Origin: Spirochaetaceae bacterium
GTDB taxonomy: Bacteria; Spirochaetota; Spirochaetia; SZUA-6; Fen-1364
Assembly (NCBI GenBank): GCA_003141795.1
Contig: PLNO01000251.1
Location: forward strand, 239-9,272
Direction: 5' to 3'
DNA length: 9,034 bases
Position 1 is the first letter of the stretch. The number at the start of each line of letters is the position of its first letter. Positions 5,125-9,034 of the stretch are shown one piece after another. Under the pieces are notes generated by a model. That model saw only the letters and a list, made by a program, of their open reading frames with translations. It was not told where the DNA came from and made no database searches. The position numbers and the translations under genes were made by a program.

Positions 5125-5462
5125 AAGAATCGCCCTACGTTCCTTCCCGAGGTGACGTCGTCTGGCTGCAATTCGCTCCTCATGTCGGACATGAGCAATC
5201 GGGGCGACGGCCCGCCGTGATCGTTTCTCCGAAGTCGTACAATGAAAAGGTGGGGCTATGCCTTTGCTGCTCTGTGACAAGCCAGGTGAAGGGCTATCCT
5301 TTCGAAGTCAATCTTCCGGAAGAATTGGGTGTCACAGGAGTCGTTCTCTGTGATCAGCTCAAGAGTCTGGACTGGAAAGCTCGAAGAGCGGATTTGATTG
5401 GAACGCTCCCCGTTCGTAACGTGAAGGAAATACAAGGCAAAATACTGGCGTTGATCCAATAG
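5121..5462 (+). CDS. mazF: MazF/PemK-type mRNA interferase toxin
   Basis: This 113-residue protein has the full MazF fold: YVPSRGDVVWLQFAPHVGHEQ, SGRRPAVIVSPKSYN, CLCCSVTSQVKGYPFEVNLP, GVVLCDQLKSLDWKARRADL and a final helix. R29 (in GRRP) and T53 (in SVTSQ) correspond to the arginine and threonine used for catalysis in known MazF enzymes. GHEQSG-RRP and LDWKAR are typical of the branch close to E. coli MazF/ChpB. It should cut single-stranded RNA at a short specific sequence that cannot be read from the protein. It starts at GTG overlapping the mazE stop and ends 23 bases before the end of the opposing PARG-like gene. It looks intact. Confidence 0.93.
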   Translation: MKESPYVPSRGDVVWLQFAPHVGHEQSGRRPAVIVSPKSYNEKVGLCLCCSVTSQVKGYPFEVNLPEELGVTGVVLCDQLKSLDWKARRADLIGTLPVRNVKEIQGKILALIQ

Positions 5463-5474
5463 CGCAACGAGTAT

Positions 5475-5519
5475 TTCTCGAACGGCTATCGCTTGCCCGC
5501 AAACGTCTTCTCGAACGGC
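5475..5519. repeat. 12-bp direct repeat at the end of the PARG-like gene
   Basis: TTCTCGAACGGC occurs at 5475-5486 and again at 5508-5519, 33 bases apart, which is a whole number of codons. The second copy encodes part of PFEKTF near the C-terminus of the PARG-like protein. The first begins at its stop codon and extends beyond it. A small old duplication is possible, and so is chance. Confidence 0.35.
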
Positions 5520-6367
5520 CCGATGAACTTTTTGTCGCCCGACCAATCGGTGATTGCGAACACGATCTCCTGAAACACACCGCGGAACTCGCCCTCGATC
5601 GCTTCACGGAAGAGCCGCGCGATAAGCCTGCCGTCGTTCCCGAATGCACCGCAGCCCCACGCCCCCAGGACGAGGTACTTTTGGCCATGGGCGGCGGCCA
5701 CTCCCAGCACCTTGCGGATGCGTTTTGCCATGACAGCTTCGATCTCCACTACCCGGGCAGGCGCAAAGTTTTTCACTCCCGTTGCGTAGACCGCCGGCGA
5801 TGTGATGAACGATGCAAGGTAGGGCTCCTCGAGGCATCCGCTGTCGTCGGTGCGGAAAACAGGAACGTTCGGGGAGTAAATGACGTAGTCGGTGTAGAAG
5901 TCGTCCTTGGCATTCCGGTGGAACGCATACATCGGATTGTCTTTCAGGCATGCATAGAGTACCGAAGAGCGGCACAGGTACTCCTCCTGCGCCCGTGCGC
6001 CGCTGAGGAAGCCTCCTCCGGGACTCTCCGCGGAGGCCATGTTGAGAGCCGCGGAATCCAACCTGCGGTTCTTCAGTGCGATGACAGCGCTGAGTGTCGT
6101 TTCATTCTCCACCCGCACCGTCGTTGTAAACGACCCCGGGTGTACGGGAGCCGGATTCTTGCCAGGAGGGTAGGAGACGGTTCCTTTCACAGCTTTGGCG
6201 ATCAGCGGGGCAAGGTCCACCTTACGCCCGGAAGGCCCTCTGTAGCCGCCCGCCTTGATGATCCTCACCGCTTCTTGCCCGAGCAGCGTGGCGCGTTCCC
6301 GGCTGAGCAGCAGATGTTCCTTGATCCTGTTGTAGTCCACGCTCGGATGATCCTCGAATGCCGCCAT
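5486..6367 (-). CDS. Microbial PARG-type (TIGR02452, macrodomain-fold) ADP-ribose hydrolase
   Basis: The protein (293 residues from the ATG at 6365-6367) belongs to the bacterial poly(ADP-ribose) glycohydrolase family TIGR02452/DUF2263. The N-terminal helix RATLLGQEAVRIIKAGGY leads into the macrodomain core. There LNMASAESPGGGFLSGARAQ then EEYLCRSS carries the PARG signature: glycine triplet G117-G119 and catalytic pair E128-E129. VIYSPNVPVFR (163-172) and LGAWGCGAFGN (234-243), the phosphate-binding loop, are also typical. Such enzymes remove ADP-ribose from proteins or nucleic acids. The substrate here is unknown. The start is uncertain: the frame extends to ATGs at 6439 and 6472, but the first conserved block comes only about 20 residues after the ATG at 6367, which also leaves 70 bases for promoters shared with the divergent exonuclease gene. 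No ADP-ribosyltransferase is seen in the window. Confidence 0.92.
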   Translation of the reverse strand: MAAFEDHPSVDYNRIKEHLLLSRERATLLGQEAVRIIKAGGYRGPSGRKVDLAPLIAKAVKGTVSYPPGKNPAPVHPGSFTTTVRVENETTLSAVIALKNRRLDSAALNMASAESPGGGFLSGARAQEEYLCRSSVLYACLKDNPMYAFHRNAKDDFYTDYVIYSPNVPVFRTDDSGCLEEPYLASFITSPAVYATGVKNFAPARVVEIEAVMAKRIRKVLGVAAAHGQKYLVLGAWGCGAFGNDGRLIARLFREAIEGEFRGVFQEIVFAITDWSGDKKFIGPFEKTFAGKR

Positions 6368-6437
6368 GCACGCAAGTGCCGCCGCCTGCCGCGGTAGCCA
6401 CGCGGCCCGGTATGCTCTATCCTCCGGCTCGGCACCC

Positions 6438-7277
6438 ATGCTCCAACACTCGTTCTGCCACATCAAAGGCATCAGTCTTCAAGTCGAGGCCTCCCTCTGG
6501 GACGCGGGCATCCTCCATTGGGACGACGTTCCAAGTGCGCGCCCTGCGTGGCTCACGCCGGCCCGCTACGCGGCGCTGACCCGTGGCATCGAACAGTCCC
6601 GCCATGAGCTGGCCGACGGGAATCCTCTCTACTTCCAGCAGGGCCTTCCCCGCGGCGAGCACTGGCGCCTCTTCGGTGAGTTCAGGAATGCCACGGCCTA
6701 CTTCGACATCGAGACAACGGGCCTGGCGCCGGAGTACGACCAGATCACGACGATCGCCCTCTTTGACGGAAAGAGCATCAAGACATTCGTAAACGGCAAG
6801 AACCTCGAGAGCTTCTGCGATGAGATCGAGAACTACGCGCAGATCGTCACCTACAATGGCAAATGCTTCGATGTGCCGTTCATTCGGAAGAAGCTGCGGA
6901 CCCCCATCGACCACGCGCACCTCGACCTGAGGTACCTCCTCAGCGGACTGGGATACAAGGGTGGTTTGAAAGGATGCGAGAAGCGGCTGGGCGTCCGGCG
7001 TGACGGGGTCGAAGAGGTGAACGGCTTCATGGCGGTTCTGCTCTGGAACGAATACCGACGCGGAAACGAAAAAGCGCTGGATACGCTCCTGGCCTACAAT
7101 ATCGCCGATGCGGTGAATCTCGAGATACTCTCGGTCAAAGCGTACAACATGTATCTGAAGAGCACGCCCTTCGGCGATGATCTTCGGCTCGATCTGCCCG
7201 ACTCTCCGGACATCCCCTATCGCCCCGACCAGCGAATCATCAGGAAGCTCGCGCCGTCCCTCCCCGCATACTACTGA
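6438..7277 (+). CDS. YprB-type RNase H-like DEDD exonuclease (RNase_H_2)
   Basis: The 279-residue product matches the RNase_H_2 family (PF13482, YprB-like). The ATG at 6438 is chosen because MLQHSFCHIKGISLQVEASL then WDAGILHW is the family's usual beginning, a helix-hairpin-like segment. Residues encoded upstream in the frame are not conserved. The exonuclease core shows DEDD motifs: YFDIETTGL (D90, E92), VTYNGKCFDVPFI (N140, D145), HLDLRYLL (D163) and LLAYNIADAVNL (Y220, D224). The protein is cytosolic and probably degrades or trims DNA or RNA ends. No substrate is established for this subgroup to my knowledge. It is divergent from the PARG-like gene. If that gene started at its ATG at 6437-6439, the two starts would share the bases CATG. 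No clear ribosome site is seen, and TATGCT at 6411-6416 is only a weak -10 candidate. Confidence 0.9.
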   Translation: MLQHSFCHIKGISLQVEASLWDAGILHWDDVPSARPAWLTPARYAALTRGIEQSRHELADGNPLYFQQGLPRGEHWRLFGEFRNATAYFDIETTGLAPEYDQITTIALFDGKSIKTFVNGKNLESFCDEIENYAQIVTYNGKCFDVPFIRKKLRTPIDHAHLDLRYLLSGLGYKGGLKGCEKRLGVRRDGVEEVNGFMAVLLWNEYRRGNEKALDTLLAYNIADAVNLEILSVKAYNMYLKSTPFGDDLRLDLPDSPDIPYRPDQRIIRKLAPSLPAYY

Positions 7278-7324
7278 GGCGGAGGCCGCCCGGCCCACCC
7301 GTTGATCCCCGCGGCTCTTCGCGG
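7278..7324. other. Two short GC-rich hairpins between exonuclease and ycaQ-like gene
   Basis: GGCGG-AGG-CCGCC (7278-7290) follows the exonuclease stop codon directly. A second stem CCGCG/CGCGG with a six-base loop lies at 7309-7324. Neither is followed by a T-run, so they are at best weak terminators or mRNA end structures. Confidence 0.3.
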
Positions 7325-7344
7325 TATGGTCGGCGTGGCCGCTC

Positions 7345-8448
7345 ATGGTGACCACACTCGACGAGCTTCGCTTGCTTACCGTTACTCGCAACCTCTTCAA
7401 CGTGACGACGCTCAAGCGCGCGCTCGACCGATTGGGGTTCGTTCAGGCTGACCCGATTCGGGCACCGGCCCGGGCGCAGGACCTCGTGCTGCGCCACCGG
7501 GTCAAAGGGTATCGCGCGGGAGACCTGGAGCGGCGTTACACAGAGCTCGACGTGCACGAGGACTACTTCGTCAACTACGGCTTCGTCACGGGCTCCCTGC
7601 GACAACTGATGCATCCCCGCACGATTCCGGCCAAGAGCGGCCGGGCATGGACCGCGGCGGAGAGTCGGCAGGCGCGGCGTGTCATGGAGTTCGTGCGTGA
7701 CCGCAAAGAGGTACACCCGAAAGAGGTCGAAGCCCGGTTCTCCCAGGGCACGATCATCAACTACTGGGGCGGTTCATCGAACGCCACGACCCGATTGCTG
7801 GACGAGATGCACTATCGGGGCATGCTCGACGTCGTGCGCAGAGAGTCAGGCATTCGCATCTACACGCCGGGGACGCTCGCCGCGGCGGCGGCCGATGCGG
7901 CCATGAGGCATGCTCGGCTGGATTCGCTTGTCGATGCGGCTGTGGGCATCTATGCCCCGCTCCCCGGCGCGAGCCTTTCGTCTCTTGTCCGCCGGCTGCG
8001 CTACGGTGCGCCGCAATGGTCGGGTGAGCTGGCAGGTGCGGTCCGCCGTGCAAGGGAACGACTCGAGCACGCCCGCGTGGACGGCATCGACTGGTACTGG
8101 CCGGCTGAGTGGGACGCCGCACCGCGCCCCGCCGTCGATGAGGTGCGCCTCCTGGCCCCCTTCGATCCTGTGGTCTGGGACCGGGACCGCTTCGAGCTCC
8201 TCTGGGGCTGGACGTATCGCTTCGAGGGGTACACGCCGGCGTCCCGGCGCACACGCGGCTATTACGCCCTGCCGCTTTTATGGCGTGACAGGGTGATCGG
8301 ATGGGGCAACCTCTCCGTGACGGACGGAACGCTCGAAGCGGAGATCGGATACGTCACAACGAAGCCGCGCAGCCGCACCTTCACGCTCGAGCTCGAAGCG
8401 GAGCTGGACCGCATCCGGGTCTTCCTGGGATTGCCACTCCAAGCCTGA
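7345..8448 (+). CDS. YcaQ/AlkX-like winged-helix DNA glycosylase (HTH_42)
   Basis: This 367-residue protein belongs to the HTH_42 (DUF1006) family, whose studied members (E. coli YcaQ/AlkX and Streptomyces AlkZ) are DNA glycosylases that unhook interstrand crosslinks and bulky alkylated bases. The N-terminus (LTVTRNLFN, LKRALDRLGFVQADPIRAPA) carries Q34-A-D36 at the place of the catalytic Q-x-D/Q motif. The aspartate at the end puts it nearer YcaQ than AlkZ. The tandem winged-helix part follows (YFVNYGFVTGSL, VHPKEVEARFSQGTIINYWGG, ATTRLLDEMHYRGMLDVVRR). A C-terminal beta domain ends in LLAPFDPVVWDRDRFELLWG and YYALPLLWRDRVIGWGNLSV. Length is normal. The ATG at 7345 is used because the protein begins at the family's usual point. 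No ribosome site is evident. It stands 67 bases after the exonuclease gene on the same strand, possibly co-transcribed. Confidence 0.9.
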   Translation: MVTTLDELRLLTVTRNLFNVTTLKRALDRLGFVQADPIRAPARAQDLVLRHRVKGYRAGDLERRYTELDVHEDYFVNYGFVTGSLRQLMHPRTIPAKSGRAWTAAESRQARRVMEFVRDRKEVHPKEVEARFSQGTIINYWGGSSNATTRLLDEMHYRGMLDVVRRESGIRIYTPGTLAAAAADAAMRHARLDSLVDAAVGIYAPLPGASLSSLVRRLRYGAPQWSGELAGAVRRARERLEHARVDGIDWYWPAEWDAAPRPAVDEVRLLAPFDPVVWDRDRFELLWGWTYRFEGYTPASRRTRGYYALPLLWRDRVIGWGNLSVTDGTLEAEIGYVTTKPRSRTFTLELEAELDRIRVFLGLPLQA

Positions 8449-8533
8449 AGTCCGACACGTTTTCTCTTTCCCTTTGCTCGATCGATAACGCATATTTCAT
8501 CCACAGTCCGTTGATCAGGAGGAGGGTACTTCA

Positions 8534-8848
8534 GTGAATAGCTATGTCCTGTTATATAAGGGCGGGGAGACTCCGAAGGACGAAAAGGCGGGCCAGAAGA
8601 TGATGAAGGTCTGGACCGATTGGTTTACCAAGCTCGGCGCAGCGGTCGTGGATTCCGGCAATCCCTTCGGCCCCGCCGTGACCATCGCCAAGGACGGATC
8701 CAAGGAAGGCGCGGGCCGCAACCCGATCAACGGGTACAGCATCGTCAAGGCGGAAAGCCTCAAAGCCGCGGTCAAGCTGGCGAAAGGCTGTCCGATCCTC
8801 AAGTCGGAGTCCGGGGAAATCCAGGTGCACGAAGTGACCCCCATGTAG
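8534..8848 (+). CDS. YCII-domain small protein
   Basis: The 104-residue product fits the YCII-related (dimeric ferredoxin-like barrel) family: SYVLLYKGGETP, WTDWFTKLGAAVVDSGNPFG, GYSIVKAESLKAAVKLAKGC, then a C-terminal strand EIQVHEVTPM. Members are small cytosolic dimers, some fused to or acting with sigma factors or dechlorination enzymes. Function here is unknown. The GTG at 8534 is preceded by a very strong ribosome site, AGGAGGAGGG (8517-8526). A first in-frame methionine downstream would delete the first strand, so GTG is preferred. It is separated from the glycosylase gene by 85 bases in which I find no convincing promoter. A hairpin follows 25 bases after its stop. A second AGGAGGTGAG lies right at the stop (8847-8856) with no credible gene behind it. 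Confidence 0.87.
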   Translation: MNSYVLLYKGGETPKDEKAGQKMMKVWTDWFTKLGAAVVDSGNPFGPAVTIAKDGSKEGAGRNPINGYSIVKAESLKAAVKLAKGCPILKSESGEIQVHEVTPM

Positions 8849-8872
8849 GAGGTGAGAGCCGCGCTCCCTGCT

Positions 8873-8903
8873 GAGGGCGTTCCCGGAGCTGCGGGACGCC
8901 CTC
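8873..8903. terminator. GC-rich hairpin between converging genes
   Basis: GAGGGCGTTCCCG (8873-8885) pairs with CGGGACGCCCTC (8892-8903) around the loop GAGCTG, leaving one bulged T. It lies between the YCII gene and the opposing reductase-like gene, whose stop codon it overlaps by two bases. It could end transcription from either side. No T-run follows on either strand, so intrinsic termination would be weak. Confidence 0.5.
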
Positions 8904-9034
8904 ACCCCCCCGGCGTGTAGCACATGAGCACATTTCCGTTCCGGAATGTCCGGGAGCTCGCCAGTTTCAGGTGCAACGTTTGCTTCACGCCGTCGAACAT
9001 CGATCTCCCCTTGCCGAGCACGACAGGCAGTACC
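8902..9034 (-). CDS. C-terminal end of a RibD-C/dihydrofolate-reductase-like protein (partial)
   Basis: The last 43 codons of a minus-strand gene enter the window from the right, with a TGA at 8902-8904. The translation contains LPVVLGKGRSMFDGV, then LHLKLASSRTFRNGNVLMCY and TPGG. This is the end of the RibD C-terminal/dihydrofolate reductase-like family: the P-V-x-L-G-x-G-x-x-(L/M)-F turn that closes the nucleotide-binding fold, then the final strands. Full proteins are about 180-200 residues, so most of the gene lies outside. These enzymes reduce pteridine- or flavin-precursor substrates with NADPH. Many stand-alone copies, like this one probably, have no known substrate. YCII proteins are often found near such genes in environmental bacteria, as far as I recall. 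Confidence 0.85.
   Translation of the reverse strand, partial: VLPVVLGKGRSMFDGVKQTLHLKLASSRTFRNGNVLMCYTPGG

Noticed and set aside
5681..6397. Plus-strand open frame (238 codons) antisense to the PARG-like gene
   Set aside because: The minus strand has the GGG...QEE signature. The antisense translation has no recognisable domain.
6417..7415. Minus-strand open frame (332 codons) antisense to the exonuclease gene
   Set aside because: Low-complexity valine/arginine/glutamate-rich translation without motifs. The plus strand carries the DEDD motifs.
8852..8920. Short frame behind the strong AGGAGGTGAG at the YCII stop
   Set aside because: About 22 codons of alanine/proline/glycine-rich sequence running through the hairpin, with no sign of a real protein.
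1..9034. CRISPR arrays, tRNA or rRNA genes, insertion-sequence ends
   Set aside because: I saw no regularly spaced repeats, no cloverleaf-type sequence and no transposase. The inverted repeats present are isolated and local.

Overview
The window looks like bacterial chromosomal DNA with moderately high GC content. Shine-Dalgarno-type ribosome sites (for example at 1283-1288 and 8517-8526) and sigma70-like promoter elements support a bacterium. The gene families present (Fic, VapBC, MazEF, a DUF2779 nuclease, a YprB-like RNase H, YcaQ/AlkX) are common in environmental Gram-negative lineages such as Desulfobacterota. No marker gene fixes the taxon, so this is only a guess.

The left half (1-3290) is an accessory strip rich in toxin-antitoxin genes, several of them broken. 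It starts with the C-terminal piece of a UvrD-type helicase (81-491). Next comes a minus-strand hicB-hicA pair in which the toxin hicA carries a one-base frameshift. A roughly 310-base stretch follows with no recognisable gene, only two inverted repeats. A composite protein of unknown function (1294-2010) is preceded by an overlapping 20-codon frame. Then there is a long perfect palindrome (2085-2116), a fic gene broken by a 5' frameshift and by loss of its catalytic half (2160-2556), and an intact vapB-vapC pair (2661-3286).

The middle (3267-5462) holds a minus-strand nuclease that joins a Cas4/RecB-like iron-sulfur nuclease region to a DUF2779 exonuclease-like region. Its 3' end overlaps vapC. 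An intact mazE-mazF operon with a good promoter is divergent from it.

The right half (5486-9034) holds nucleic-acid and ADP-ribose metabolism genes: a microbial PARG/macrodomain hydrolase (minus strand), a divergent YprB-type DEDD exonuclease sharing its 5' region, a YcaQ/AlkX-like winged-helix DNA glycosylase, and a small YCII-domain protein. The end of a RibD-C/dihydrofolate-reductase-like gene (minus strand) runs off the right edge. A GC-rich hairpin separates the last two converging genes.

No complete, clearly new multi-gene system is evident. The best leads are the composite 238-residue protein with its coupled small frame, the orphan palindrome in front of the broken fic gene, and the divergent PARG/exonuclease pair next to a crosslink-repair glycosylase.
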